Positions 23,997 to 32,332 of a DNA stretch of 39,269 nucleotides are shown piece by piece. A program made the position numbers and the translations under genes. The notes below the pieces were generated by a model. That model saw only the letters and a list, made by a program, of their open reading frames with translations. It did not search any database and was not told where the DNA came from. The stretch lies in IMG/VR virus record IMGVR_UViG_3300035388_000053, positions 1-39,269 of that record, one strand, 5' to 3'. This DNA is from a virus. How positions within the stretch are numbered: position 1 is the first letter of the stretch; each line of letters starts with the position of its first letter.

Positions 23997-24367
23997 AAGT
24001 ATTTAAGATGAATGAATATGATTGGGTTGCTACGCCATGGGATTTGGAAGAAACAATCAAGTGGTATACGGAGCTGACAGGAACAGAAAAGGAAGAGATA
24101 TATGGAGATGAATGCAATCTTGAAAAAGATGGGTGTTTTGTTCCGGTCAATCAAGAACTTGAAAGATTCCTTGATAGGCTTTCTGAAGTTAATGATATCA
24201 AGGAATGTAAGTTGAACATAGAATATGTTTCCGGAATCATTTCAGATAGTAAGTTTGGAGAAATAAGGATCCGTGATGGATGGCAGATTTATTTGCCCTT
24301 AAAAGATGTATTGGAGCATCGTTCTACGGATTATGGACCATATATTATTTGTTCTACAGAGTTCTAA
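23993..24367 (+). CDS. Hypothetical phage protein
   Basis: 124 residues; begins MKVFKMNEYDWVATPWDLEE, a start shared by small phage proteins of unknown role, and has acidic helices and a beta-rich end. Overlaps the previous stop. Immediately precedes the PcfK/AcrIIA9-like gene. Confidence 0.68.
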   Translation: MKVFKMNEYDWVATPWDLEETIKWYTELTGTEKEEIYGDECNLEKDGCFVPVNQELERFLDRLSEVNDIKECKLNIEYVSGIISDSKFGEIRIRDGWQIYLPLKDVLEHRSTDYGPYIICSTEF

Positions 24368-24383
24368 TACAGGAGGATGAAAA

Positions 24384-24722
24384 ATGTTAAATGATGCAAT
24401 TGCAAAACTTGAAAAGGAAATGGAAGACAACAAGGAAAATGGATGTACCCAGTATGTCGGCAAGTACATAGTTGAATATATGAATGAGCATCCGGACCGT
24501 GCAGAAAAGATATTGGCAGAAGGTAAGACTCTTGTAGGTTCAATGAAGCACATGGAAGGTGTTGCCAGGAAGAAGAAAAACAGAGGTGCCGTAGTGCTGT
24601 CAGATGCTGAAGGCTTCAGAGTCGTACTGGAATATTACGGCATTGACGACAAGGAGTTGCCTGATACAGGAAAGGCCAAGGCAAAGAGGAAGGTTGATAT
24701 TTCACTTGATGACTTATTTTAG
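24384..24722 (+). CDS. PcfK-like protein of the AcrIIA9 (Cas9 inhibitor) family
   Basis: 112 residues. MLNDAIAKLEKEMEDNKENG, YVGKYIVEYMNEHPDRAEKI and VLSDAEGFRVVLEYYGIDD follow the PcfK-like family, which includes the anti-CRISPR AcrIIA9, an inhibitor of type II-A Cas9. Most family members are untested, so anti-CRISPR activity here is an inference. It forms a pair with PcfJ 15 bases downstream, the usual arrangement on conjugative plasmids and phages. AGGAGG upstream. Confidence 0.8.
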   Translation: MLNDAIAKLEKEMEDNKENGCTQYVGKYIVEYMNEHPDRAEKILAEGKTLVGSMKHMEGVARKKKNRGAVVLSDAEGFRVVLEYYGIDDKELPDTGKAKAKRKVDISLDDLF

Positions 24723-24737
24723 AAGGAAGGTGATGTT

Positions 24738-26393
24738 GTGGGAACCAAAAGGAACAAGACGCAGGAACGAATCAATGAATTGATGGAGCATATTCCTAAA
24801 CTGCCAAAGGATTTCAATACCTGGGCAATGACCAAGACCATGCCTGACAGCAAGTATATTTTCTACAAGAAGAAAGGTCGAAAGTTCCAGGGAGTGTGCA
24901 GCAGTTGCGGATCACGTGTTGAGGTAGATAAAGCAGCACATAACACGAAAGGGAAATGTCCGAGCTGTAAAAAGAAAATCGTGTTCAAAGCCATAAATAA
25001 AGCAAAGTATTACAAGGATACCGAGATTGTAAGCATCATGCAGAAGATAAAGAAAAACCAGTATGTTATAAGATATTTCAAGGTTATGAAGATATTCAAG
25101 AATGGTGATGATACGAGGAATTTCCCAAATGAAGTGCTGGATACCTTGGTGGATCCTGAATTTTCTATTTGGGAAGGTTCAAGGGAGATTTTTACAATTC
25201 AAAAGAATGGAAAGACAAAGCATGAGGCAGTTGAGGAGCTTTGGGATTGGAAGATTGGTGAATGTGAGTGGAAGAAGGAAAGGAAGAGAGGCATGTATTT
25301 CAATAAGGAGCTTCTGAGAGATTCCCGTCCTTTAATGTATAAGTGTAATTTGAAAAGATTGTTGAAGAATACCAAGTGGAAGTATTCGGGACTAGACCAT
25401 TTTAAAGGAAATTACATGAATATGGGTGATTATATAGCTACATACGAAGCATGCCCGGCAATTGAAATGCTAAGCAAAATCAAAGCGAACACACTACTGA
25501 TTGATATTATAGATAGTTATGTAGTCTGGGGAAGCAGCACTTTTGGTTACATTGATATGAGAGAGAAGTTTCTGGGATGTGACAAAAAGGCATTTCAAAG
25601 AGCTGTGAAACTGAATATTCCTGCACGTAAAGTTGAATTCTTGGTCATACTTGAGGAATTGAATTATAAGCTGACTGATGACCAGGTAATGTGGGCCATT
25701 AAGTACACTCATACAGAGACATTCACCCAGCTGCTGAAATTCACTTCGGCAAACAAGGTTATTTCATATCTTGAAAAACAAGTTAGAGCGAGCTCTTTAA
25801 AAAATGCTGCACCAGTATATTTTGCGACTACTTGGAGGGACTACCTACATCAGTGCGAGGAACTTAATCTTGATTTGAAAAAGAGTTACTTCTTGTTTCC
25901 AAACAATCTTGAGATGAGGCATAAAGAATACACGGAGAGTATAAAGGCAAAGAGGCAAGTGAAAATTGATAAAGGCATTATCAAAACCTATAATGCATGG
26001 AAGGAACTTGATTACAAAGAAGGTCCATACAAGATTGTAGTTGCCAGGAATCAAAGTATGATCATAGCAGAGGGTTCATTCATGGGGCATTGCGTAGGTG
26101 GAACTACATATACTCGTGGAATGGCAAATGGCGACAAAATAATCCTCATGCTCAGGAAGAACAACAAGCCATACAGTACCATTGAGCTAAATCCAAGGAC
26201 GTTTGAGTTAGTACAAATCCACGGTAAAAATTATCAGTTGCCACCTGATGCAGTTAAATTTGCCAATAAGTGGCTGAAAAAGCATGTGGAGAAAATCAAG
26301 AGGAAAAAGCTCAATGAAAAAATAACGAAAACTATAATGCCGGGAATGAGTGTGGCAGCAGGAGGAATGTATCATGAAAGAATTGCAAATTAA
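24738..26393 (+). CDS. PcfJ-like protein
   Basis: 551 residues, GTG start after GGAAGGTGATGTT. N-terminal zinc ribbon CSSCG...CPSCK (about 54-78), a long middle region, and the PcfJ signature in the C-terminal third (GSFMGHCVGGTTYTRGMANG, about 445-465), then a KIILMLRKNNKPYSTIELN strand-rich part. PcfJ proteins pair with PcfK on mobile elements. Their biochemical role is not established. Confidence 0.87.
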   Translation: MGTKRNKTQERINELMEHIPKLPKDFNTWAMTKTMPDSKYIFYKKKGRKFQGVCSSCGSRVEVDKAAHNTKGKCPSCKKKIVFKAINKAKYYKDTEIVSIMQKIKKNQYVIRYFKVMKIFKNGDDTRNFPNEVLDTLVDPEFSIWEGSREIFTIQKNGKTKHEAVEELWDWKIGECEWKKERKRGMYFNKELLRDSRPLMYKCNLKRLLKNTKWKYSGLDHFKGNYMNMGDYIATYEACPAIEMLSKIKANTLLIDIIDSYVVWGSSTFGYIDMREKFLGCDKKAFQRAVKLNIPARKVEFLVILEELNYKLTDDQVMWAIKYTHTETFTQLLKFTSANKVISYLEKQVRASSLKNAAPVYFATTWRDYLHQCEELNLDLKKSYFLFPNNLEMRHKEYTESIKAKRQVKIDKGIIKTYNAWKELDYKEGPYKIVVARNQSMIIAEGSFMGHCVGGTTYTRGMANGDKIILMLRKNNKPYSTIELNPRTFELVQIHGKNYQLPPDAVKFANKWLKKHVEKIKRKKLNEKITKTIMPGMSVAAGGMYHERIAN

Positions 26394-27318
26394 AGAGGCA
26401 AGGGATTCTATAACAATAGCTCATGAGATTAATTTGATCAAGGAGCAAACGAACAAGATTCTCTTTCAAAGCAGCATCGAGATTGGAAAGCGGTTGAATG
26501 AAGCAAAGGGATTGGTCGGGCATGGAAACTGGTTGAATTGGCTTGAAATTGAAGTGAATTATAGTGAAAGGACAGCACAGAATCTTATTAAAATCTATGA
26601 AGAATATGGGCTCAAATCACTTGGGAATTCAAATCCGCAACCGGTTGCGGATTTGGGGTACACGCAAGCTGTGGCAATGCTTAGACTTGATTTCGAAGAG
26701 CGTGAGAATTTCATTTTGGAGAATGATGTAGAGAATATGTCGAAAAGGAAAATTGAAGAGGCGGTCCGTGAAAAAAATGAGATTCTTGAAGAGAAAAAGG
26801 AGCTACAGAAACAACTTAATGAAATAACAGACAAGGAAAGTTCTGCAGCAAAGGAGCTTCAGAAGAGAGTTGATGAAATTGCAGAGTATCAGGAGAGAAT
26901 CACGAACAAGGCTCTTCAGGTGAAGGAATTGAAAGATGAAATAGACAAACTCAAGGAAGCCGTGAAAACGAATGTTGCGACTACAGATGAAGCTGTGGAT
27001 ACGGAAGAGATTGAAAAGCTGCAGGATGAACTTGATGCAAAAGACGAAGAGTTGAAGAAGCTTAAAGCCCAGCTGAAGAAGAAGCCGGAGCAAGTCGAAG
27101 TAATACCACCTGAAGTTGAAGAGAAACTGGAAAAGTTGAAGGCTCAGCTCCAGGCTTCTGATGGAGCAGTCAAGTTCAAGGCCACTCTTGAGATTATAGT
27201 TAGTTTATTCAATGAATTGATTGAGTTGGTAGATGATATGCAGGAGTCGGCTCCTGATGAGTATGAGAAATATAAGGGTGCTGTGAATAAGCTGTTGGAG
27301 AAGTTGAGGATTGAGTGA
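26374..27318 (+). CDS. DUF3102-family protein with long coiled coil
   Basis: 314 residues from the ATG at 26374, eight bases after GGAGG, inside the end of pcfJ. N-terminal 110 residues match DUF3102 (INLIKEQTNKILFQSSIEIG, VGHGNWLNWLE, YSERTAQNLIKIYEEYG). Then about 120-260 is a highly charged coiled coil. The DUF3102 part resembles ParB/KorB-like DNA-binding helices and may bind DNA. Its role in phages is unknown. Confidence 0.85.
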   Translation: MKELQIKEARDSITIAHEINLIKEQTNKILFQSSIEIGKRLNEAKGLVGHGNWLNWLEIEVNYSERTAQNLIKIYEEYGLKSLGNSNPQPVADLGYTQAVAMLRLDFEERENFILENDVENMSKRKIEEAVREKNEILEEKKELQKQLNEITDKESSAAKELQKRVDEIAEYQERITNKALQVKELKDEIDKLKEAVKTNVATTDEAVDTEEIEKLQDELDAKDEELKKLKAQLKKKPEQVEVIPPEVEEKLEKLKAQLQASDGAVKFKATLEIIVSLFNELIELVDDMQESAPDEYEKYKGAVNKLLEKLRIE

Positions 27319-27545
27319 TGAAAATAAAAGACCGCCTCAAAAGAATTAAAGCAACCCATAAGCAAGATTGTTATATTAATGTATACGACAATAGAACAGA
27401 ATACAGTCCTGATGATATTGGATTTTATCTTGAAGATCTAAACGAATATTTTGATCATTCAGTCCTTGAGAAAGAATTGGATAATGAAAAGAAAGTACGG
27501 ACAAAAGGTCAAATAAGAATACTTCTAGGATTTGGGAAGGCTTAA
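27318..27545 (+). CDS. Small hypothetical protein
   Basis: 75 residues, overlapping the previous stop (TGATG). Basic start, acidic middle (YSPDDIGFYLEDLNEYFDHS). Function unknown. Confidence 0.68.
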   Translation: MKIKDRLKRIKATHKQDCYINVYDNRTEYSPDDIGFYLEDLNEYFDHSVLEKELDNEKKVRTKGQIRILLGFGKA

Positions 27546-27547
27546 AA

Positions 27548-27796
27548 ATGCATGAACTAAAAATAATAGAACCATATTTCACGGATGTTTTAAAAGGCAT
27601 TAAAACCTTTGAAGTTAGAAAGAATGATAGGAATTTCAAAGTGGGTGATATTGTGAAATTACGTAAATATGATGCAGATACTCTTTTGTATTCAGGTGAA
27701 GAAATCTTGGTTGAAATAAAATATATTTTAGATGATACCAAATATTGCAAAGATGGTTATGTGATATTTGGTTTCGATAGTATAATACCGAGTTAA
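27548..27796 (+). CDS. DUF3850 (ASCH/PUA-like) protein
   Basis: 82 residues. HELKIIEPYFTDVLKGIKTF, then VRKNDRNFKVGDIVKLRKYD and GYVIFGFD are the DUF3850 pattern, an ASCH/PUA-like fold thought to bind RNA or modified nucleotides. Common in Bacillota phages. Confidence 0.87.
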   Translation: MHELKIIEPYFTDVLKGIKTFEVRKNDRNFKVGDIVKLRKYDADTLLYSGEEILVEIKYILDDTKYCKDGYVIFGFDSIIPS

Positions 27797-27820
27797 TCGA
27801 CAGAAAGAGGAGGAACAGTA

Positions 27821-28069
27821 GTGGATAAAAAAACATGGAAAGAGTTTCAAGAAGCAGGTTTATTATGGTGGGTCAACATGATACTTCATACTTTTGGATG
27901 GGTTATTGTCATAGAGTCAGATAAAGAAACTGGACAATTCATAAATGCTTATCCTGCAAGAACCAAGTGGAGAGGCTTTTCAGATAAGGATAATGAAGAT
28001 GGTTATATAAAAGTATCAAAGTGGATGGAAGCTAATAGTGAAGATCTGCTGAAGGAGGCAAAAGAATGA
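27821..28069 (+). CDS. Phage early protein
   Basis: 82 residues from a GTG behind GAGGAGG. LLWWVNMILHTFGWVIVIES and YPARTKWRGFS are recurrent in a phage family of unknown function. It overlaps the next start. Confidence 0.72.
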   Translation: MDKKTWKEFQEAGLLWWVNMILHTFGWVIVIESDKETGQFINAYPARTKWRGFSDKDNEDGYIKVSKWMEANSEDLLKEAKE

Positions 28070-28476
28070 AACAACATGTATATGTAGAAGATTTGGAGAA
28101 ACTGAGCAATGACCAGCAGATTGAATTGGCAACATTGTTTGGAGAATATGGCAACTGCAGCAGAGTTGGTGGAGAATCAATTAATATAGGTAAGCTGCAT
28201 GAAAGAATAAATATTGGAAGGATGCTGCATGTAATAGAAAAAAGATATGAAAAATTTGAGATACAACCGTCAAACAATCTATGTGTAGGATATTACATTA
28301 AAACGCCATATGATGACGGAGGCAACTATGATCCAAGAGTATTGGCTTCGAAGACAGCATCCATATTGCATGCTGATAAAACGAAGGTTGACGATATTAA
28401 GGAAAACGGACTGTGTGACGCTTTATTTAAGGTCATAATGGATATGGTGATGGAAAGGATGAAAAGATATGAATAA
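28066..28476 (+). CDS. Phage early protein, paralogue of the 23252 protein
   Basis: 136 residues. MKQHVYVEDLEKLSNDQQIE at the start and GLCDALFKVIMDMV at the end mirror the 23252-23686 protein. GGAGG upstream and overlap with ssb. Function unknown. Confidence 0.72.
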   Translation: MKQHVYVEDLEKLSNDQQIELATLFGEYGNCSRVGGESINIGKLHERINIGRMLHVIEKRYEKFEIQPSNNLCVGYYIKTPYDDGGNYDPRVLASKTASILHADKTKVDDIKENGLCDALFKVIMDMVMERMKRYE

Positions 28477-28906
28477 TGTTGTGATAATTGGAAGACTGGT
28501 AAGAGATCCAGAGCTTAAGTTCATACCATCAACGGGAATGGCAGTTGCAAACTTTACTTTGGCAGTAGACAAAGAAATGTCAAAAAATAAGAAAGAAGAG
28601 TTTAAGCAGCAAGGGAAACCGACTGCAGACTTCATTCCAGTTGTCGTATTTGGAAAGATAGCTGAGACATGTGCAAACTTCCTGGCAAAAGGAAGGATGA
28701 CTGCAATAAATGGTAGAATTCAAACAAGGTCCTATACTGCCAATACAGGAGATAAGAGATACATAACTGAAGTACTAGCTGGTAGAGTTGAGTTCATAGA
28801 TTGGGGGAATAAATCCGGAAGAAGTCAGCAAAGCAGCAACGATTACCCTGACTTCAGTGATGAAGATGTTTTCCAACCGACGGACGATGACGATATTCCA
28901 TTTTAA
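28469..28906 (+). CDS. ssb: Single-stranded DNA-binding protein
   Basis: 145 residues: OB fold (NNVVIIGRLVRDPELKFIPS, FIPVVVFGKIAETCANFLAK, RIQTRSYTANTGDKRY) and the acidic tip DDDDIPF that recruits replication and repair partners. Phage-encoded SSB for the replication module. It overlaps the previous gene by eight bases. Confidence 0.96.
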   Translation: MNNVVIIGRLVRDPELKFIPSTGMAVANFTLAVDKEMSKNKKEEFKQQGKPTADFIPVVVFGKIAETCANFLAKGRMTAINGRIQTRSYTANTGDKRYITEVLAGRVEFIDWGNKSGRSQQSSNDYPDFSDEDVFQPTDDDDIPF

Positions 28907-28922
28907 ATAAGAGGTGAGAGCA

Positions 28923-29282
28923 ATGAATATAGGAATACTTGTTGAATCACCAATATCAATACTCAGGGCACGAAGGTTCATGATTGAAGCTGAATGTAAA
29001 ACAGTGATATTGAACAGGCCGACATTTATGCAAGCTCATGATGGAACAAAATATTATTTCATTTGTCCCCAAATGGACTTGAACATATTTAAGGGGCTGC
29101 AACTTGATCAGATATTCCATGAACCTGAAGCCTATCCATCAGAAGAGTTTTTAAGCAGTATTAAAATGGACGTTCCAAGCACATCATACATTCCGATGGA
29201 ATATAGATTGTCAATTATTGATTTTACAGAACAAGGGGATATTTGCAGCATGTATGAACATGGTTGGAATGTATCACCATAA
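28923..29282 (+). CDS. Hypothetical early protein
   Basis: 119 residues from the ATG at 28923, behind GAGGTGAGAG. Alpha/beta pattern, no recognised family. Between ssb and dut. Confidence 0.68.
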   Translation: MNIGILVESPISILRARRFMIEAECKTVILNRPTFMQAHDGTKYYFICPQMDLNIFKGLQLDQIFHEPEAYPSEEFLSSIKMDVPSTSYIPMEYRLSIIDFTEQGDICSMYEHGWNVSP

Positions 29283-29314
29283 TACTTAAATATTAGAGAA
29301 GGAGTGAAATTTAG

Positions 29315-29827
29315 ATGAGTAGTATAGAGAAAAGAGCAAAGGAAATAGCAGAAATAAATTTTGAAAGAGCAAGTGAGACAAGAAGGACATTGCCAATAGT
29401 AAAAATAAAACTGGGAGAGAATGCAACTAAGCCTGAATACAAGACATATGGAGCATCAGGAATGGATTTAAGTGCAAATATTGATGAATCTATCGTATTG
29501 AAGCCATTTGATAGATATCTGGTACCTACCGGTATATTCATGGAGATCCCCATGGGCTATGAAGCCCAGATAAGGGCAAGAAGTGGATTGGCTATAAAAA
29601 ACGGTATAAGCTTGGTGAATGGAATAGGAACCATAGACAGTGATTATCGAGGTGAAATAAAGGTAATACTCATCAATTTAGGAAATGAGGATTTCACTAT
29701 CAATCATGGCGATAGAATTGCTCAGATGGTTTTTGCAAAAGTTGAGATTGTTGAAGTGGAAGATGTTGAAATAGTCAGTGAAACAGATAGAGGTGATGGT
29801 GGCTTCGGACATACTGGGTTGAAGTAA
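29315..29827 (+). CDS. dut: dUTPase (trimeric)
   Basis: 170 residues with all five motifs: GASGMDLSANI, RARSGLAIKNGI, GTIDSDYRGEIKV, GDRIAQMVF, and DRGDGGFGHTG at the end. Hydrolyses dUTP to dUMP, keeping uracil out of phage DNA. About 30 residues precede motif I. Some phage dUTPases also act as derepressors of satellites. Confidence 0.95.
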   Translation: MSSIEKRAKEIAEINFERASETRRTLPIVKIKLGENATKPEYKTYGASGMDLSANIDESIVLKPFDRYLVPTGIFMEIPMGYEAQIRARSGLAIKNGISLVNGIGTIDSDYRGEIKVILINLGNEDFTINHGDRIAQMVFAKVEIVEVEDVEIVSETDRGDGGFGHTGLK

Positions 29828-29840
29828 AGAAGGTTAAAAT

Positions 29841-30041
29841 ATGTCAATAATCAAGAAGTGCCCATTTTGTGGAAGTAATGGAAAGATTGATACTGATAAA
29901 TGGCCTATTGACTTTGAAGATGGGAAATATCAAAGTCAGGTCGTCTGTATTATCTGTAGATCATTTGGTCCAAGTCATATGTCACAGTATAAAGACTTAG
30001 CTGAAAACGAAGCAATAAGGTTATGGAATAAGAGGGTATAG
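29841..30041 (+). CDS. Lar-like restriction-alleviation protein
   Basis: 66 residues: KKCPFCGS at the start, CIIC in the middle and ENEAIRLWNKRV at the end match the Lar family of the Rac prophage, which modulates Type I restriction. Last gene before the operon terminator. Activity in this host is inferred. Confidence 0.8.
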   Translation: MSIIKKCPFCGSNGKIDTDKWPIDFEDGKYQSQVVCIICRSFGPSHMSQYKDLAENEAIRLWNKRV

Positions 30042-30126
30042 TAATTGGTCAGTAAGAATTTTGAAGCTCCTTCAGAAGCCTTGGTAATTTCTTAAATATC
30101 CAAGATCATTAGATTTAGTAATACAA

Positions 30127-30170
30127 AATAATTCTAGAAATGTTACTGTTTCTGGAATTATTTTTATTTC
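30127..30170 (+). terminator. Strong terminator at the end of the early operon
   Basis: 14-bp stem (AATAATTC-T-AGAAA with TTTCT-G-GAATTATT, one T-G pair), eight-base loop, then TTTTTATTT. It is the main feature of the 298-base gap 30042-30339. The rest of that gap is AT-rich, shows no gene, and probably contains the promoter of the late regulator. Confidence 0.87.
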
Positions 30171-30339
30171 CTTCAAAATTCCGTCAAAAAAAGTCATAAA
30201 ACACTAGAGGGTGCAAAAAATTGGATATAAAATAATTAATATGAATTTCAGTTCATGCACTGTTTTTCACATTTAAACGACAGGAAGGCGTTGGTATTGT
30301 GAAAAGTAATGACATAAATAAGGCGGGAGAAAGAAATCG

Positions 30340-30861
30340 ATGAGTGTAAGCGGAAAGGTTATAAGGATAATAAAAGAATATTTCAAGGACTGTAGAAAAT
30401 TAAGGATTCAAAAGGAGAGAGTTGAATTTCTTGAAGTGTCAGTTCAAAAAGCAAAAGATGATATAAAGAATGCCAATGTATTCATGGAAACAGATTTAAG
30501 AGCAATGAGATTTGATTCTGTGATGGTACAAACTGGTATGAAGACATCTCCAATAGATATTGAGTTGTCAAAATCATCTGACAGACTGATGGCAACTTAT
30601 TCTCAGGAGCTTAAGGAGTTATCATCTACTAAAAGGAATGTTTTTAAATATGAGAAGAAAGTAGCTGCAATAGGTCTCATACTTAAGTCATTTGATGAAA
30701 TTGAACAGAGGATGATTTCAATGAGATTCCAAGATTCAAGGAGTTTCAATTATATTGGTGATTTTGTAGGTATGTCTGAATCAAGTGCAAAAAGAAACAT
30801 AGACAGACTCGTAATTGCAGTTGCTGAAGATTTAGGAATGAAGGAAGTGGATGCATCATGA
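30340..30861 (+). CDS. Late-gene transcription regulator (ArpU/sigma-like)
   Basis: 173 residues. Coiled N-terminal half, then a sigma region-4-like C-terminus (FDEIEQRMISMRFQDSRSFN, IGDFVGMSESSAKRNIDRLV). This architecture is found in ArpU/RinA-type late activators of Bacillota phages. GGCGGGAG precedes the ATG. It overlaps the recombinase gene by four bases. Confidence 0.78.
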   Translation: MSVSGKVIRIIKEYFKDCRKLRIQKERVEFLEVSVQKAKDDIKNANVFMETDLRAMRFDSVMVQTGMKTSPIDIELSKSSDRLMATYSQELKELSSTKRNVFKYEKKVAAIGLILKSFDEIEQRMISMRFQDSRSFNYIGDFVGMSESSAKRNIDRLVIAVAEDLGMKEVDAS

Positions 30862-31403
30862 ATACACCGATACCAATAAGAGACAAGAATAAACTTCGAG
30901 AGATTGAACATTTTTTGAGAAATGACAATATGAGGAATTACATCATGTTTGAGATAGGATTGTATACCGGATTAAGGATAAGCGACATATTAAGGCTAAG
31001 GGTATTTGATGTAAAGGGAAAGGATTACATATACATTAGAGCGAAAAAGACAGGAAAGGAAGTAAGTCTGGCAATCAATGCTGAACTGAGTAAGCTCCTG
31101 GATGAATATGTAGCGGATATGTATTATGACGATTATTTAATCCAGAGCAGGCAGAGCTTCAATAAACCGATCACTACTACAAGAGCTTATCAGATTATCA
31201 GGGAAGCTGGAGAAAAGTGTAGGATATATGGATTGTCCACTCACACTATGAGGAAGACTTTTGGCTATCATTATTATCAAACCACCAAGGATGCAAAGAC
31301 TTTGCAGCTCATTCTTGGTCATACATCAGAGCATATTACACTAAGATATATTGGTATTGAGCAGCTAGATATTGACCGTGCAATTAAAGCTTTTCGATAC
31401 TAA
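30858..31403 (+). CDS. Tyrosine recombinase, catalytic domain only
   Basis: 181 residues, lacking the N-terminal core-binding domain of full integrases. Catalytic residues are present: Arg40 (TGLRISD), a Lys near 63-67, His129-x-x-Arg132, His155 (LGHTS) and Tyr164. Such short recombinases sit beside late regulators in many Bacillota phages and are not the integrase of the element, which is the serine enzyme. A role in resolving multimers is possible. Confidence 0.87.
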   Translation: MNTPIPIRDKNKLREIEHFLRNDNMRNYIMFEIGLYTGLRISDILRLRVFDVKGKDYIYIRAKKTGKEVSLAINAELSKLLDEYVADMYYDDYLIQSRQSFNKPITTTRAYQIIREAGEKCRIYGLSTHTMRKTFGYHYYQTTKDAKTLQLILGHTSEHITLRYIGIEQLDIDRAIKAFRY

Positions 31404-31611
31404 ATTCCTGTATTATGAGTATAGTTTATGGAGTCAGCTTTTCATAAAATAGTATACGATAAACTGTTTTTTTGTAATAGCCACAGAACAGCTATAAATC
31501 AATGCATAGAGGGAATATTTTCACTTTAGTACAATACTAAGATAAATATAACTCAAAATCGAACATTTGGGGTGTTTTGTTCGATTTCATAGAAATGGAG
31601 GTTGAGGATAA
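31404..31611. other. Non-coding gap with two hairpins
   Basis: AGTTTAT (31423-31429) can pair with ATAAACT (31459-31465), followed by TTTTTTT: a plausible rightward terminator with a long loop. AAATCGAACA (31556-31560 into 31565) pairs perfectly with TGTTCGATTT (31578-31587), just before the next gene, without a U-run. The second could be a regulatory site. No gene seen. Confidence 0.6.
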
Positions 31612-31869
31612 ATGTTGTTGAATAAATACCATGCTGCACTAGGATATTGCGATATTTTAAAGAGGCAGATAGAGATAGAGAAGGAGAGGAATGAGTTTTT
31701 AAATATTGAGCTTGAATATGAGAAAATCCAGAATGAAAGGCTTAGAATCAATATATCAAAGTACAAGATAAAGGAAAGGAAATTTGATATTGTACTTGCC
31801 TGTTTGACCATTGTTATTCATATAGTGATATCGATAGCTCATTATTTAAGTGTAGTTAAATTGATTTAG
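31612..31869 (+). CDS. Coiled-coil protein with C-terminal membrane helix
   Basis: 85 residues; charged coiled coil about 15-60, hydrophobic helix about 63-82. GGAGGTTGAGGATAA upstream. Function unknown. Confidence 0.66.
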   Translation: MLLNKYHAALGYCDILKRQIEIEKERNEFLNIELEYEKIQNERLRINISKYKIKERKFDIVLACLTIVIHIVISIAHYLSVVKLI

Positions 31870-31945
31870 TACAGGTGAGAAACCTGAAATATCAATGTGT
31901 ATAAGGTTATTTGCACTAATATAAAACGATTAGGAGGAATTTAGT

Positions 31946-32332
31946 ATGGCCAGAAAAGCATGGAGAGAATGCAACAAGGTAGGATGTCACGAGCTAACCA
32001 AGGAAAGATTCTGTGAGAAGTGCCAGAAGGAATACGACGAATCAATCAAGGAAAAGAATAAAGAGTATGACAAACAGAGAGGCAGCAGCACTGCACGAGG
32101 ATACAACTATAGATGGCAGAAAGCAAGGAAGGTTTATCTGAAGAATAATCCGTTGTGTGTTGAGTGCCAGGCGAATGGAATAGTCAAAGAGGCAAAGCAT
32201 GTTGACCACAAGATACCACACAAAGGAGATACTAGGTTGTTTTGGGATGTGAGGAACTGGCAGCCCCTGTGTGTAGAGTGTCATAGCAGGAAGACCGCAA
32301 CAGAAGATGGAGGGTTTGGAAACAATGCATAA
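31946..32332 (+). CDS. HNH endonuclease (packaging-associated type)
   Basis: 128 residues with CxxC pairs and the HNH core (LCVECQANG, HVDHKIPHKGD, WQPLCVECHSRKT). In HK97-type cos phages this nuclease lies directly before the terminase genes and takes part in packaging. Here no terminase follows. AGGAGG upstream. It overlaps the next start. Confidence 0.92.
   Translation: MARKAWRECNKVGCHELTKERFCEKCQKEYDESIKEKNKEYDKQRGSSTARGYNYRWQKARKVYLKNNPLCVECQANGIVKEAKHVDHKIPHKGDTRLFWDVRNWQPLCVECHSRKTATEDGGFGNNA

Noticed and set aside
31556-31587. Second LexA box
   Set aside because: GAACA and TGTTC arms are present but separated by 12 bases, not four, so it does not fit the LexA consensus; recorded as a hairpin instead.
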